Positions 9,207 through 19,342 are shown, numbered from the stretch's first letter. The stretch is 64,000 bases of DNA from an uncultured Altererythrobacter sp. (GCA_913056125.1 CAJXNC010000002.1:310001-374000), one strand, 5' to 3'. The notes: a model not told the origin generated them from the sequence alone. Numbers and translations are program-made.

Positions 9207-10987
9207 TCCCGACCGAACTGTTCCGGGCTGAGCGCCATCATGGCCTCGCCGCCTGCCTTCACCCGGTGACGCAGCGCAGTGCAAAGCGGCAATTGCTGCT
9301 CTGCATAGAAGCGCGCTGTGTCGAGTTTGGCAGACAGGAAAGCCGGATCGCCCTGGGCTGAGCTGTCCTTGGCGGCACGGGCAAGCCGCAGCCACATCCA
9401 GCCAATGGCCAGCGTCCCGACCAGTTGCAGGAAAGCATAGGCACCACCCGCCATGTCATGCGGGTCGCCTTTGGCCTGTTCGAGCACGATCTTGGCCGCA
9501 GCCTCTCCGTGGTGGACGGCCTTGCCCAGTGGATCTGCGATGAAGCCGAGGGAAGCGTCCGCCGCTGCGCATTCCTCGGAAATCATCTCGAAGAAGCGCG
9601 CCGCCACCGCACCACCATCCTTGGCGAGCTTGCGGCCGGTCAGGTCGAGCGCCTGCACGCCGTTCGCACCTTCGTAGATCATCGCCACGCGGGCATCGCG
9701 CACCACCTGCTCCAGTCCCCATTCGGCGATATAGCCGTGTCCGCCGAGCACCTGCTGCATGGAGACAGCGGTCTGGAAGCCCATGTCGGTGCCATGCGCC
9801 TTGATGACGGGTGTAAGGAAGGAAACCAGCTCGTCCGCCTGTTTGCGCACGGCCTCGTCCTCGGCACCGTGGGCGATATCGATCTGCATGGAAGTCCACA
9901 AAACCAGCGCGCGGAACCCCTCGGTGAAAGCACGCGCCTCCATCAGCATGCGGCGAATATCAGGATGGACGATCAGCGGATCTGCCGCCTGCGCCGGATC
10001 GGGCCGCTCTCCCATCGCCCTGCCCTGGCGCCGGTCGAGCGCATAAGCGAGCGCGTTCTGGTAGGCGAGTTCGGCCTGGGCCAACCCCTGGTTTCCGCAG
10101 GACAGGCGCGCGGCATTCATCATCACGAACATGGCTGCGAGCCCGGCATTCTCCTGCCCAAGCAGGAAACCGGTCGCCTCATCGAAGTTCATCACGCAAG
10201 TAGCCGATCCATGGACGCCCATCTTGTGTTCGATCGAATTGCAGGAGACAGCATTGCGTGCACCGCTTTCGGGCAGGACTTTCGGCACGATAAACAGCGA
10301 GATACCGCGCGATCCTGCAGGCGCATCTGGCGTGCGGGCCAGGACGAGGTGGATGATATTCTCGGTCAGATCCTGCTCGCCCCCCGAGCAGAAGATCTTC
10401 TCGCCGCTGATTCGGTATGTGCCGTCATCCTGCGGCTCGGCCTTGGTGCGCAGCAGGCCGAGATCAGTCCCCGCATGCGCCTCGGTCAGGGCCATGGTCC
10501 CGAGCCATTCCCCCGAGACCAGCTTGGGAAGGTAGGTCTCCTTCTGCTCGTCCGAGCCCACAGCCATGATCGCTGCCACCGCGCCATGCGTCAGGCCGGG
10601 GAACATGTTGAAGGCGTGGCAAGAGGTATTGAGATATTCCTCAACCACCGTTGCCAGCACATGCGGCATGCCTTGCCCGCCATGCTCTTCCGGCAAGGCA
10701 AGGGTGCCCCACCCGCTCTCGACATATCCGGCATAGGCTTCGGGGAAGCCTGTCGGCGTCGTCACGGTGCCATCCTCATGCCGCGTGCAGCCTTCGCGAT
10801 CCGACACGGGGTTGAGCGGCGCGATCCTGTCCGCGCAGAAACGCCCCGCTTCGGAAATGATCGTGTCGATCAGGTCTTCATCGACCATGGCGAGAGCGTC
10901 GGTATGCGGCGCGGATTCGCCGCCAAGTTGCAACAAGCTCTTGAGAATAAACGATGTATCGCGACCGGGGGGTGTGTAAATCGGCAT
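9203..10987 (-). CDS. acyl-CoA dehydrogenase, long form with C-terminal extension
   Basis: FAD-dependent acyl-CoA dehydrogenase of 594 residues, about 200 longer than the classical enzymes. The core has ALTEAHAGTDLG and the FAD signature region, a HKMGVHGSATC block, and MIYEGANGVQALDLTGRKL, which carries the catalytic Glu of this subclass. An extra helical C-terminal domain follows. This architecture matches the DmdC-like group (3-methylmercaptopropionyl-CoA dehydrogenase and related long-chain enzymes), but the substrate is not proven. It lies 22 bases after hisI on the same strand. Confidence 0.88.
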   Translation of the reverse strand: MPIYTPPGRDTSFILKSLLQLGGESAPHTDALAMVDEDLIDTIISEAGRFCADRIAPLNPVSDREGCTRHEDGTVTTPTGFPEAYAGYVESGWGTLALPEEHGGQGMPHVLATVVEEYLNTSCHAFNMFPGLTHGAVAAIMAVGSDEQKETYLPKLVSGEWLGTMALTEAHAGTDLGLLRTKAEPQDDGTYRISGEKIFCSGGEQDLTENIIHLVLARTPDAPAGSRGISLFIVPKVLPESGARNAVSCNSIEHKMGVHGSATCVMNFDEATGFLLGQENAGLAAMFVMMNAARLSCGNQGLAQAELAYQNALAYALDRRQGRAMGERPDPAQAADPLIVHPDIRRMLMEARAFTEGFRALVLWTSMQIDIAHGAEDEAVRKQADELVSFLTPVIKAHGTDMGFQTAVSMQQVLGGHGYIAEWGLEQVVRDARVAMIYEGANGVQALDLTGRKLAKDGGAVAARFFEMISEECAAADASLGFIADPLGKAVHHGEAAAKIVLEQAKGDPHDMAGGAYAFLQLVGTLAIGWMWLRLARAAKDSSAQGDPAFLSAKLDTARFYAEQQLPLCTALRHRVKAGGEAMMALSPEQFGRD

Positions 10988-11009
10988 GTTGTCCAGCCTG
11001 TTATGGGTG

Positions 11010-11387
11010 TTAGTCCTTGCGGGTAAGGTCCTGCCCGGAAACGCTGCGATAGAAGCAGCTGCGCGCGCCCGTGTGGCAGGCAGGGCCTGCCGGACGGACC
11101 TTGAGAACTAGCGAATCCTGGTCGCAATCGACCAGCATCTCGACGACTTCGAGCGTGTTGCCGCTGCTCTCGCCCTTGAGCCAGAGCTTGCCGCGGCTGC
11201 GCGACCAGAAATGGGCGAGCCCGGTTTCCTGCGTTTTGGCGAGGGCCTCTTCATTCATGAAGGCGAACATCAGCACTTCACCCGTCTGCGAATCCTGAAC
11301 GATTGCGCCGAGCAGGCCCGCCGCATCGAACTTGGGCATGAATGTGCTGCCGCTCTCGCGATCTTCTGGCGAAGTTGTGCTGCTCAA
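11010..11387 (-). CDS. hisI: phosphoribosyl-AMP cyclohydrolase
   Basis: Third enzyme of histidine synthesis, 125 residues, opening the adenine ring of PR-AMP. The Mg/Zn site residues are visible as [11 protein letters not shown] with [11 protein letters not shown], and [17 protein letters not shown] is the substrate-binding block. The start is TTG at 11387, because GAGGAAA lies ideally upstream. An ATG 48 bases further in (giving [10 protein letters not shown]) is the alternative but has only a weak ribosome site. It is not next to other his genes; it precedes the acyl-CoA dehydrogenase. Confidence 0.92.
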   Translation of the reverse strand: MSSTTSPEDRESGSTFMPKFDAAGLLGAIVQDSQTGEVLMFAFMNEEALAKTQETGLAHFWSRSRGKLWLKGESSGNTLEVVEMLVDCDQDSLVLKVRPAGPACHTGARSCFYRSVSGQDLTRKD

Positions 11388-11589
11388 TTGATTTCCTCGC
11401 GACCTTTAGAGAACTATTTTCGTTGCAAAAGCCATACGCATTTGTTGCAGGATGACCACAGAACTTTGCCAAAATCCACGCATTTACGCCATTCCTGTTT
11501 GCGAAAGCTTCGGACAATGAAATGTATGCGTCCGCGGCTTGACGGGCCGCCTGCCAATTCGGCGGACCAATTTATTGGGCCAAGGATTT

Positions 11590-11722
11590 GGGGGGATGCG
11601 GCACCGCGCAATGCGGGCCGCCTCATGAGGGTTTGGAGCTGCCGCAACCAGAGGGGGGTGTTGCGAAGTTCCAGCGATTTTCGTCACGCGGACGCCCGGG
11701 GCCTTGTGCTCCGGGCGTTTTG
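11590..11722 (+). ncRNA. candidate small RNA ending in an intrinsic terminator
   Basis: The 352-base gap between hisI and comF has no credible gene, yet carries a plus-strand terminator that neither flanking (minus-strand) gene can use. Upstream are nested inverted repeats: TGCGGCA (about 11597) with TGCCGCA (about 11640), alternatively CGCAAC with GTTGCG (about 11643-11665), plus an internal CCTCATGAGG. These suggest a structured transcript of roughly 100-150 nt. The 5' end is uncertain; a TTGACG at about 11539 is a possible -35, without a good -10. I could not match it to SRP RNA, RNase P or tmRNA by eye. Confidence 0.4.
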
Positions 11723-11726
11723 CTTT
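11692..11726 (+). terminator. rho-independent terminator (plus strand)
   Basis: The stem ACGCCCGG (11692-11699) pairs perfectly with CCGGGCGT (11711-11718) across an 11-base loop. TTTTGCTTT follows directly on the plus strand. On the minus strand the hairpin is not followed by a U-tract, so it does not serve comF. Confidence 0.65.
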
Positions 11727-11739
11727 CGGAGCATCACCC

Positions 11740-12477
11740 TCAGAGAGCTTCGTCCAGCACGCGAGCGAAACAGGCGATCCGCACGGTCCCGGCGCCCGCC
11801 TTGCGCAGTGCCTTGATGCACGCATCCGAGGTTGCCCCACTGGTCATTACATCGTCCACCAGCAAGATCTGCGCGCCTTTGAGACGGTATGCGTGCTTTG
11901 CATTCGTGGTAATTGCCCCGCTCAAAACGCGTGCGCGTTCCTTCCTTCCCAATCCGCCAAGCGCCGGGGTCGGCTTCTTGCGATCCAGCCCATCAACCAG
12001 GAGGGTCTGGTCCGTCAAACGCGCAATCTCGCCCGCCAGCAGGGCCGACTGGTTGAAGCCACGTTGCCACAGGCGCAGGCGGTGGAGCGGTACCGGCATG
12101 ACGAGCCATTCGCCTTCCAGTTCGGGCAGCCGCGCCGTGATCTGCCTTGCCAGCATCTTCGCCAGCGCAATCTTGCGGCCATGCTTGAAAGCGAGGATCA
12201 GCTTGCGCGAGGTATCGTTATAGATCGTCGCGGCGGTGATCCCGTCATGGCGCGGCTTTGCGGCCATGCAGGCCGCGCAGATCATGCCGTCACCTTCTCC
12301 CGCATCCACGCCGAGCGGGCGCTGGCAGGTCGCACAGGAGGGTTCGCCGGGAATGACCAGCTCGCTCCAGCATGACAGGCACAGGCCGCGTTGTTCGGAA
12401 ATCCCCTCGCCGCAAAGCGGGCAACGCGGCGGGTAGATCAGGTCCACCAGCGGGGAAAAGGCCTGTTTGAGCAGCAT
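11740..12477 (-). CDS. comF: ComF family phosphoribosyltransferase-like protein
   Basis: Protein of 245 residues with an N-terminal zinc-ribbon (CPLCG, CLSCW, CATCQ, CAAC) and a C-terminal type I phosphoribosyltransferase fold with the PRPP loop ILLVDDVMTSGATSDA. ComF proteins take part in DNA uptake and in replication-restart-linked processes; the exact reaction is unknown. The ATG giving MLLKQAFSPLVDLIYPPRC is chosen from family N-termini. A TTG 36 bases upstream is an alternative that would leave only 5 bases to the divergent methyltransferase gene. Confidence 0.85.
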   Translation of the reverse strand: MLLKQAFSPLVDLIYPPRCPLCGEGISEQRGLCLSCWSELVIPGEPSCATCQRPLGVDAGEGDGMICAACMAAKPRHDGITAATIYNDTSRKLILAFKHGRKIALAKMLARQITARLPELEGEWLVMPVPLHRLRLWQRGFNQSALLAGEIARLTDQTLLVDGLDRKKPTPALGGLGRKERARVLSGAITTNAKHAYRLKGAQILLVDDVMTSGATSDACIKALRKAGAGTVRIACFARVLDEAL

Positions 12478-12518
12478 CTTGCCTATGCTGGCGGCAGAGC
12501 AGGCTGTAGGCAAGCGGC

Positions 12519-13280
12519 ATGGCCAGCCAGCAAATCCCGCAGATCTTCAGTCGCAAGCACCGGCTCGCTGCCCGCAAACGGCTACGGCATTTGCGGGCCC
12601 GCCCCGATGCCGCGCGTTACGTGCTCGAGGACATGGTGGACGAGGTCGAAGATCGGCTGTCCTTCACGCGCCATGGACCTTCCCGTTCGCTGGTAGTTGG
12701 CGACTGGAGCGGAAGACTGCGGACGCTGATTGGCGGGGATGTAATTGGGATGGATATCGATACGCTCGATCTCGAACAGCCCTTCCCGCAAGGCGATTTC
12801 GACTTCATCGCGGTGCTCGGCCTGCTCGACACCGTAAACGACCTGCCCGGTGCGCTGGTCCATATCCGCAATGCGCTCAGCGAAGGCGGAATGGCGATAG
12901 CCAGCTTCATCGGCGCGGGCAGCCTGCCCATGCTCCGCCAGATCATGCTTGCAGCGGACGGCGACCGACCGGCGGCACGGATCCACCCCATGGTCGATGT
13001 TCGCGCGGGCGCACAATTGCTCCAGCGTGCAGGATGGGCAGACCCGGTGGTGGATTCGCATGCGATCAGGGTCAGCTATGACTCGCTGCAGCGCCTGATC
13101 GAAGATTTGCGTGCGCAAGGTCTCGGGAATGTATTGGCGTCCAGGGCGCCAGGCATGGGTAAGGCCGGACTGGCCCGCGCCGAGGCGAAATTCGCCGAAT
13201 TGGCCGGCGAAGATGGCCGCGTGACCGAGACATTCGAAATCGTCACCCTGACTGGGCGACGTCCGAAAGCGCGCTTCTAA
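12519..13280 (+). CDS. SAM-dependent methyltransferase-like protein (BioC/NDUFAF5 type)
   Basis: Protein of 253 residues. The central class I methyltransferase region is only partly conserved: SLVVGDWSGRL at the first strand in place of a canonical glycine loop, VIGMDIDTLDL as acidic strand 2, DFDFIAVLGLLDTVNDLPG as strand 4, and LSEGGMAIASFIG as strand 5. The order matches the BioC/NDUFAF5 group found next to comF in alphaproteobacteria. The degenerate SAM loop means it could be a non-catalytic assembly factor. It diverges from comF, and its TAA overlaps the convergent ppdK stop. Confidence 0.65.
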   Translation: MASQQIPQIFSRKHRLAARKRLRHLRARPDAARYVLEDMVDEVEDRLSFTRHGPSRSLVVGDWSGRLRTLIGGDVIGMDIDTLDLEQPFPQGDFDFIAVLGLLDTVNDLPGALVHIRNALSEGGMAIASFIGAGSLPMLRQIMLAADGDRPAARIHPMVDVRAGAQLLQRAGWADPVVDSHAIRVSYDSLQRLIEDLRAQGLGNVLASRAPGMGKAGLARAEAKFAELAGEDGRVTETFEIVTLTGRRPKARF

Positions 13281-15934
13281 TCCACCAGCGCCGCCTGCGC
13301 TGCTGCCAGCCTGGCGATCGGTACGCGGTAAGGTGACGCGCTGACGTAATCGAGACCGGTCTGCTCGCAGAACTTGATGCTCGCCGGATCACCGCCATGC
13401 TCGCCGCAAATGCCAAGCTTGATGTCAGGGCGCGTCGCCTTGCCCCGCTCGGTCGCCAGCGAAACCAGCTGGCCCACGCCGTCAACATCGAGGCTGACGA
13501 AAGGATCGCGCGGATAGATGCCCTTTTCGACATAGGGCGCGAGGAACTTGCCGGCATCGTCACGCGAAACACCCAAGGCGGTCTGCGTGAGATCGTTCGT
13601 GCCGAAACTGAAGAACTTGGCTTCCTCGGCGATCTCGCCCGCCATAAGTGCGGCGCGCGGCAGTTCGATCATCGTCCCGACCATATATTCGAGAACGCGG
13701 CCCTTTTCGGTAAAGACCTGCGCAGCAACCTCGTCCACCAACGCGCGCAGGATCTCGAGTTCCTTGCGCGTCGCGACCAGCGGAATCATCACTTCGGGGA
13801 CAACCGGATCGCCGCCTTGCGCGGTGACTTCGCATGCGGCCTCGAAAATCGCCCGTGCCTGCATCTCGTAGATTTCCGGGAAGGTGATGCCGAGGCGACA
13901 GCCGCGATGGCCCAGCATGGGATTGAATTCGTGCAACTCGCCCGCACGGCGCTTGAGATGCTCGACGCCGACACCGACGGCTTCGGCCAGTTCGGCAAAC
14001 TCCTCGTCACGCTGCGGCAGGAATTCGTGCAGCGGCGGATCGAGCAGGCGGATCGTGCAGGGCAGGCCCGCCATGGCGTTGAAGATCTCGACGAAATCGC
14101 TGCGCTGTTCGGGCAGTAATTTTTCCAGAGCCTTGCGCCGTCCCGCCTCGTCATCGGCGAGGATCATTTCGCGCACGGCCAGGATACGACCGGCATCGAA
14201 GAACATGTGCTCGGTACGGCAAAGGCCAATACCTTCGGCGCCGAACTGTCTTGCCATGCGGCAATCACTGGGTGTTTCGGCATTGGTCCGCACGCGCAAG
14301 CGGCGATACTTGTCCGCCCATTCCATCAGCACGCCGAAATCGCCTGCCAGTTCAGGCTCGATCGTCGGGACTTCGCCCGCCATGACCTGCCCGGTCGAGC
14401 CGTCCAGCGTGAGGATGTCGCCTTCCCTGAGGTCGCGCGAACCGATCTTGAGCGTGCGCGACTTCATGTCGATCGAAACTGTCGACGCACCTGATACGCA
14501 GGGACGCCCCATGCCGCGCGCTACTACGGCTGCGTGCGAGGTCATGCCGCCGCGCGCCGTGAGAATGCCCTTGGCCGCATGCATACCGTGAATGTCTTCG
14601 GGCGAAGTCTCGACGCGTACGAGAATGACCTTGTCGCCATCATTGGCCCAGCGCTCGGCAAGGTCGGAGTCGAGCGCGATCTTGCCGGAGGCTGCGCCTG
14701 GCGATGCGGGAAGTGCGGTCGCCAGCACGTCGCGCGGCGCATCGGGATCGAGCGTCGGGTGGAGCAGCTGGTCGAGCGCCATGGGATCTACGCGCTTGAT
14801 CGCGGTAACCTCGTCGATCAGCCCCTCGCCCACCATGTCCACCGCCAGCTTGAGCGCAGCCTTGGCGGTACGCTTGCCCGAGCGGGTCTGCAGCATCCAC
14901 AGCTTGCCCTGCTGCACGGTAAACTCGATGTCCTGCATGTCCTTGTAGTGATTTTCGAGCAAGTCGAAGACATGGGCGAGCTCGCCAAAGGCTGCAGGCA
15001 TGGCTTCTTCCATGCTCGGCAGTTCGGCACCGGCCGCCTCACGCGCGGCCTTGGTCAGATATTGCGGCGTACGGATGCCTGCGACGACATCCTCGCCTTG
15101 CGCATTGACCAGCCATTCGCCGTAATAAGCCTTTTCGCCCGTTGCCGGATCGCGGGTGAAGGCCACGCCGGTGGCGCTGGTTTCACCCATATTGCCGAAG
15201 ACCATGGCCTGGACGTTGACCGCCGTGCCCCAATCGCCGGAGATATTGTTCAAGCGGCGATAGACCTTGGCGCGGTCCGAATCCCATGAATCGAACACCG
15301 CCGCGATCGCGCCCCAGAGCTGCTCGTTCACATCCTGTGGGAAGGCACGGCCCAGTTCGGCCTTGGCGATGGTCTTGAACTCGCCGACCAGTTCCTGCCA
15401 ATCCTCGGCAGTCATTTCGGTATCGGCGAAATAGCCGCGGTCTTCCTTGGCGATTTCGAGGGCTTCCTCGAACAGGCCGTGATCGAGACCGAGGACGACG
15501 TCCGAATACATCTGGATGAAGCGGCGATAGGAATCCCAGGCAAAGCGCATGTCGCCGCTGGTGGAGGCCAGGCCCTGCACCGTCTCGTCATTCAGGCCGA
15601 GATTAAGGACGGTGTCCATCATGCCGGGCATGGAAACGCGCGCGCCCGAACGGACGGAGACGAGCAACGGATCAGCCGCATCGCCGAAATTCTTGCCCAC
15701 AGCAGCTTCGATATGCGTGAGGGCATCGGCGACTTCGGCGCGCAGCGCGTCGGAGAAATCGGCACCGTGCTTCAGATAGCTGACGCATTCTTCGGTCGTG
15801 ATGGTGAAGCCGGGGGGGACCGGCAGGCCGATCCCGGCCATTTCGGCAAGGTTTGCGCCCTTGCCGCCCAGGATGTTCGCGTCGCGCAGGCTGTCCTTCG
15901 CGTCACCACCGAACTTGTAGACCGACTTGTTCAT
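13277..15934 (-). CDS. ppdK: pyruvate, phosphate dikinase
   Basis: PPDK of 885 residues interconverting pyruvate, ATP and Pi with phosphoenolpyruvate, AMP and PPi. Domains in order: N-terminal ATP-grasp (GGKGANLAEMA, SVRSGARVSMPGMMDT), the swivelling phosphohistidine domain with GGMTSHAAVVARGMGRPCVSG-type signature (His near residue 450), and a C-terminal PEP/pyruvate TIM barrel with GTNDLTQTALG and GICGEHGG. It likely serves gluconeogenesis. The leader contains a perfect 7-bp hairpin (15961-15978, ACGGCGC and GCGCCGT around AGTC) of unknown role. Confidence 0.95.
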   Translation of the reverse strand: MNKSVYKFGGDAKDSLRDANILGGKGANLAEMAGIGLPVPPGFTITTEECVSYLKHGADFSDALRAEVADALTHIEAAVGKNFGDAADPLLVSVRSGARVSMPGMMDTVLNLGLNDETVQGLASTSGDMRFAWDSYRRFIQMYSDVVLGLDHGLFEEALEIAKEDRGYFADTEMTAEDWQELVGEFKTIAKAELGRAFPQDVNEQLWGAIAAVFDSWDSDRAKVYRRLNNISGDWGTAVNVQAMVFGNMGETSATGVAFTRDPATGEKAYYGEWLVNAQGEDVVAGIRTPQYLTKAAREAAGAELPSMEEAMPAAFGELAHVFDLLENHYKDMQDIEFTVQQGKLWMLQTRSGKRTAKAALKLAVDMVGEGLIDEVTAIKRVDPMALDQLLHPTLDPDAPRDVLATALPASPGAASGKIALDSDLAERWANDGDKVILVRVETSPEDIHGMHAAKGILTARGGMTSHAAVVARGMGRPCVSGASTVSIDMKSRTLKIGSRDLREGDILTLDGSTGQVMAGEVPTIEPELAGDFGVLMEWADKYRRLRVRTNAETPSDCRMARQFGAEGIGLCRTEHMFFDAGRILAVREMILADDEAGRRKALEKLLPEQRSDFVEIFNAMAGLPCTIRLLDPPLHEFLPQRDEEFAELAEAVGVGVEHLKRRAGELHEFNPMLGHRGCRLGITFPEIYEMQARAIFEAACEVTAQGGDPVVPEVMIPLVATRKELEILRALVDEVAAQVFTEKGRVLEYMVGTMIELPRAALMAGEIAEEAKFFSFGTNDLTQTALGVSRDDAGKFLAPYVEKGIYPRDPFVSLDVDGVGQLVSLATERGKATRPDIKLGICGEHGGDPASIKFCEQTGLDYVSASPYRVPIARLAAAQAALVD

Positions 15935-16018
15935 CGAATGCCCTGTTTTGCTTGTCTTTGACGGCGCAGTCGCGCCGTTGCGGCTCCCCTAGGACGAAGG
16001 GGCCGAAATTCCGAATGT

Positions 16019-16053
16019 TTCAATCGAAAGTGCACCTTGTGACACTGATTGAA
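16019..16053. repeat. inverted repeat between glyS and ppdK
   Basis: TTCAATC (16019-16025) and GATTGAA (16047-16053) form a perfect 7-bp dyad, with AGTG and CACT nested inside. It lies directly after the glyS stop and about 85 bases before the ppdK start. No U-tract follows, so it could be a weak terminator stem, an RNA-processing hairpin or an operator. Confidence 0.35.
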
Positions 16054-16058
16054 GGAAT

Positions 16059-18287
16059 TCAGCCCTCGATCTTCGAGAAATCGGCAACATTGTGCACTGC
16101 AGCACGGAAGCGTGCAAGCAGTTCGAGACGAGACGCGCGCTTGTTTGCGTCCTCGTCATTCACCGTCACCGTATCGAAGAAAGCATCGATCGGCGCGCGC
16201 AGGCTGGCGAGGAGTCGCATTGCAAAGTCAAAATCTTCTTCTGCGAGCGCTCCATCGACCGCACTTTCGAGAATTTCCAACTTGCTAATAAGGTCCTTCT
16301 CTGCACCTTCCGGCGTGTAGGATAGTGCTTCGGGAGCCTGCCATTCCTCTTTCTTCAGGATATTAGCCGCGCGCTTGTAGCCGGCGAGCAGGTTCTCGCC
16401 GTCTTCAGTCTGCACGAAAGCTTGCAGCGCATGGACGCGGGCGAGCAGGCGGACGAGATCGTCTTCGCCGCCGAGCGCGAACACGGCGTCAATCAGATCG
16501 TGCCGGACACCCGCTTCGCGCTGTTGGACCTTGAGGCGGTCAGATAGGAAATTATCCAATAGTGCGGCTGTCTGAAGTGCTCCGTCGATTAACTCAGCTT
16601 GCTTCTGATCCTTTGCTGCAAGCGCAGCCCTCTTGAGAATGGGTTCCATTTCTTGCGCAAGGTTAGTCGTCTCATACTTTACGAACTCCTCCGCGAACGG
16701 AAGGGCGTGCAACCAAGCAATGTTTTTGACTTGCAGTGCCATGGAAATTTGGAAGATTTTTGAGAGGCCGAAGCGCATACCTGCATCGGTTGCGAGGCGG
16801 ACCACGCCCAACATGGCACGTCTCAGAGCGAATGGATCCTTTGAACCGGTTGGTCGCTCATCAATGAGGAAAAATCCGGTGAGGGTATCAACTTTGTCTG
16901 CCAAGCTTACAGCCACGGTGACAGGCGCGGTCGGCACGTCGTCGCCCTGCCCGACCGGCTTATAATGATCGCGGATTGCGTCGGCGACTTCCTGCGGCAG
17001 CCCTTCTTTCTCGGCGTAATAGCCACCCATCAGGCCCTGCAATTCGGGGAACTCACCGACCATTTCGGTGACGAGGTCGGCTTTGCATAGCCAAGCTGCG
17101 TTGCGCACATTGTTGTGCAGTTCGCTGGTATCTTGCGGTGTAAGCCCGTCAGGCTTAATCACTTCAGCATTGACCATCCAGGTTGCCAACTCGGCCACGC
17201 GCTCGACCTTGTCGGCGACGGTGCCCAGCTTTTCGTGGAAGGTTATCCGCGCCAGCTTCTCAGCATGGACGGCGAGCGGGGTCTTCTGGTCGAGTTCCCA
17301 GAAGAATCGCGCGTCGGACAGACGTGCAGCAAGCACCTTGCGATTGCCGTCGACAATAGCCGTGCCGCCATCTTCAGCCTCGATATTGGCCGTGCAGATG
17401 AACGCATTCGCAAGCCCACCCTCGGGCTTTTCGCAGACGAAATATTTCTGGTTCACCCGCGCGGTGAGCTGGATCACTTCGGGCGGGACGTCGAGGAAAT
17501 CCTCGTCGAAACGTCCGAGCAGCGGGACCGGCCATTCGGTCAGTCCGGCATTCTCGACAACCAGCCCTTCGTCCTCGACCAGCTTTAGGCCGGCGGCTTC
17601 GGCAGCCTTTGCAGCCCCGGCGCGAACAATGTCCTGCCGCTCCTCATGGTCGACGATGACATGGCAGGCGCGCAGTTTCTCGGCATAGTCATCTGCCGAG
17701 CCGATGGTGATCTCGCCCGAATGATGGAAGCGGTGGCCCATGGTCGCGTAGCCACTGACAACGCCATGCGCCTCGCACTCGACCAGCTCTTCGCCAAGGA
17801 TGGCAACGATGCCCGAAAGCGGGCGCACCCAGCGCAAGCTCTCGGTCGAGAGCGAGGCATCGCCCCAGCGCATCGACTTGGGCCATGAGAAATCGCGGAT
17901 GATCGTGGGGATCGCTTCGGCCAGCAGGTCCTTCACCGCGCGGCCAGGAATGTCCTTCACCGCGAAATAGGTCATGCGGCCTTTAACATCGCGAAGCTCG
18001 AGCTGGTCGCGCGTGACGCCGTTCTTGCGGCAGAAGCCGTCCACGGCCTGGTCGGGCGCCCCTTCGGGCGGGCCCTTGGCCTCTTCGGAAACAGCCTGCG
18101 TCGCTTCGGGCAGGCCGCGCGCGATCAGCGCAAGACGGCGCGGCGTCGACCAGACGGTCAGTTCGCCAACGGAAACACCGGCAGCGTCCATCTCGCGGCG
18201 GAACAGCTTTGCCAGCTCTTCACGCGCACCCTTCTGCATGCGGGCGGGAATTTCCTCGCTGCGGAGTTCAAGCAGGAAGTCGCTCAT
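16059..18287 (-). CDS. glyS: glycyl-tRNA synthetase beta subunit
   Basis: Beta chain of the bacterial alpha2-beta2 glycyl-tRNA synthetase, 742 residues, responsible mainly for tRNA recognition. It starts [17 protein letters not shown], the invariant family N-terminus, and includes WPKSMRWG and a helical C-terminal anticodon-binding region. The ATG overlaps the glyQ stop as ATGA, so the two subunits are translationally coupled. A start three codons earlier is open but would sit inside glyQ. Confidence 0.95.
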   Translation of the reverse strand: MSDFLLELRSEEIPARMQKGAREELAKLFRREMDAAGVSVGELTVWSTPRRLALIARGLPEATQAVSEEAKGPPEGAPDQAVDGFCRKNGVTRDQLELRDVKGRMTYFAVKDIPGRAVKDLLAEAIPTIIRDFSWPKSMRWGDASLSTESLRWVRPLSGIVAILGEELVECEAHGVVSGYATMGHRFHHSGEITIGSADDYAEKLRACHVIVDHEERQDIVRAGAAKAAEAAGLKLVEDEGLVVENAGLTEWPVPLLGRFDEDFLDVPPEVIQLTARVNQKYFVCEKPEGGLANAFICTANIEAEDGGTAIVDGNRKVLAARLSDARFFWELDQKTPLAVHAEKLARITFHEKLGTVADKVERVAELATWMVNAEVIKPDGLTPQDTSELHNNVRNAAWLCKADLVTEMVGEFPELQGLMGGYYAEKEGLPQEVADAIRDHYKPVGQGDDVPTAPVTVAVSLADKVDTLTGFFLIDERPTGSKDPFALRRAMLGVVRLATDAGMRFGLSKIFQISMALQVKNIAWLHALPFAEEFVKYETTNLAQEMEPILKRAALAAKDQKQAELIDGALQTAALLDNFLSDRLKVQQREAGVRHDLIDAVFALGGEDDLVRLLARVHALQAFVQTEDGENLLAGYKRAANILKKEEWQAPEALSYTPEGAEKDLISKLEILESAVDGALAEEDFDFAMRLLASLRAPIDAFFDTVTVNDEDANKRASRLELLARFRAAVHNVADFSKIEG

Positions 18288-19183
18288 GCCGACCACCCCT
18301 CATAGTCCGCGGCCCAGCGGTCAGCTTCCTTGGCCATGTGGGCCTCGCAGCTTCCCCGGGCGAGGTCGCGGACCCGCGCCATGTAGCTGGCGCGTTCCTG
18401 CACGCTGATCACGCCGCGCGCCTGCAGCAGGTTGAAGATGTGGCTCGCCTCGACCGCCTGTTCATAAGCGGCAATCGGAACCGCAGCCGCGAGCGAGCGC
18501 TTGCACTCGGCCTCGGCTTTTTCGAACAGGTCGAACAGCGCATCGGTATCGGCGACTTCGAAGTTCCACTTCGACATCTGCTTCTCGTTTTCGAGGAAGA
18601 CTTCGCCATAGGAAACGCCATGTCCGTTGAAATCGAGGTCATAGACGTTGTCGACGCCCTGGATGTACATGGCGAGGCGTTCGAGCCCGTAGGTCAGCTC
18701 GCCACTGACAGGCTTGCAGTCGAACCCGCCCATTTGCTGGAAATAGGTGAACTGGGTCACTTCCATCCCGTCGCACCAGACTTCCCAGCCAAGGCCCCAT
18801 GCGCCGAGCGTAGGGCTTTCCCAGTCATCCTCGACAAAGCGGATATCGTGCTTGAGCGGATCGATCCCGATCACGCGCAGGCTTTCGAGATAGAGGTCCT
18901 GGATGTCGGGCGGGCTCGGCTTCAGGATCACCTGGTACTGGTAATAGTGCTGCAGCCGGTTGGGATTTTCCCCATAGCGCCCGTCGGTCGGGCGGCGACA
19001 TGGCTGGACGAAGGCAGCGTTCCACGGCTCCGGACCCAGCGCACGCAAGGTCGTCGCGGTGTGGAAGGTCCCCGCCCCCATGCGCATGTCATACGGTTGC
19101 AGGATCAGGCAGCCCTGCGCGCTCCAGAAATCGTGGAGCGCGAGAATCATGTCCTGGAAGCTCTTGTCCGGCCGTCTTTCCAT
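18284..19183 (-). CDS. glyQ: glycyl-tRNA synthetase alpha subunit
   Basis: Class II catalytic subunit of glycyl-tRNA synthetase. Conserved blocks [49 protein letters not shown] and [14 protein letters not shown] match the family closely. The ATG giving [14 protein letters not shown] (299 residues) is preferred, because known GlyQ proteins begin a few residues before the FQDMIL-equivalent. A TTG at 19222 would add 13 residues. Neither has a strong ribosome site. It heads the glyQ-glyS operon and diverges from the XRE/membrane-protein cassette. Confidence 0.92.
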   Translation of the reverse strand: MERRPDKSFQDMILALHDFWSAQGCLILQPYDMRMGAGTFHTATTLRALGPEPWNAAFVQPCRRPTDGRYGENPNRLQHYYQYQVILKPSPPDIQDLYLESLRVIGIDPLKHDIRFVEDDWESPTLGAWGLGWEVWCDGMEVTQFTYFQQMGGFDCKPVSGELTYGLERLAMYIQGVDNVYDLDFNGHGVSYGEVFLENEKQMSKWNFEVADTDALFDLFEKAEAECKRSLAAAVPIAAYEQAVEASHIFNLLQARGVISVQERASYMARVRDLARGSCEAHMAKEADRWAADYEGWSA

Positions 19184-19256
19184 AGTGCGCGCGGCAATGG
19201 CGGATGCCGTTTGGAGCGTCAATGGTGCGGCTGCAAAGCAAGCTATCCCCGCTTTG

Positions 19257-19274
19257 TGTCAGGTTCTCTTGACA
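19257..19274. promoter_or_regulatory. operator O1 for an XRE-type repressor
   Basis: TGTCAGGTTCTCTTGACA is an 18-bp imperfect palindrome with perfect TGTCA/TGACA arms. Its right half contains the TTGACA taken as the -35 box. Its centre is exactly 40 bp from O2. Confidence 0.5.
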
Positions 19275-19298
19275 TTGTCAGGATTGCGAGACTAAATG
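19269..19298 (+). promoter_or_regulatory. candidate promoter of the XRE/membrane-protein operon
   Basis: A perfect -35 hexamer TTGACA (19269-19274) is followed after 17-18 bases by the weak -10 candidate CTAAAT/TAAATG (about 19292-19298). The box is sandwiched between operators O1 and O2, as expected for autorepression. Confidence 0.45.
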
Positions 19299-19314
19299 TA
19301 AGGTATACCTGACA
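19297..19314. promoter_or_regulatory. operator O2 for an XRE-type repressor
   Basis: TGTAAGGTATACCTGACA is an 18-bp near-palindrome whose core AGGTATACCT is perfect and whose ends are TGT/ACA. It has the same length and arm pattern as O1. It lies just after the -10 region, where bound repressor would block initiation. GTGTCAGGT (19256) and ACCTGACAC (19307) also form a 9-bp inverted repeat across the pair. Confidence 0.55.
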
Positions 19315-19342
19315 CCGAGTCGGGGCACATACGGAGAGTCAA

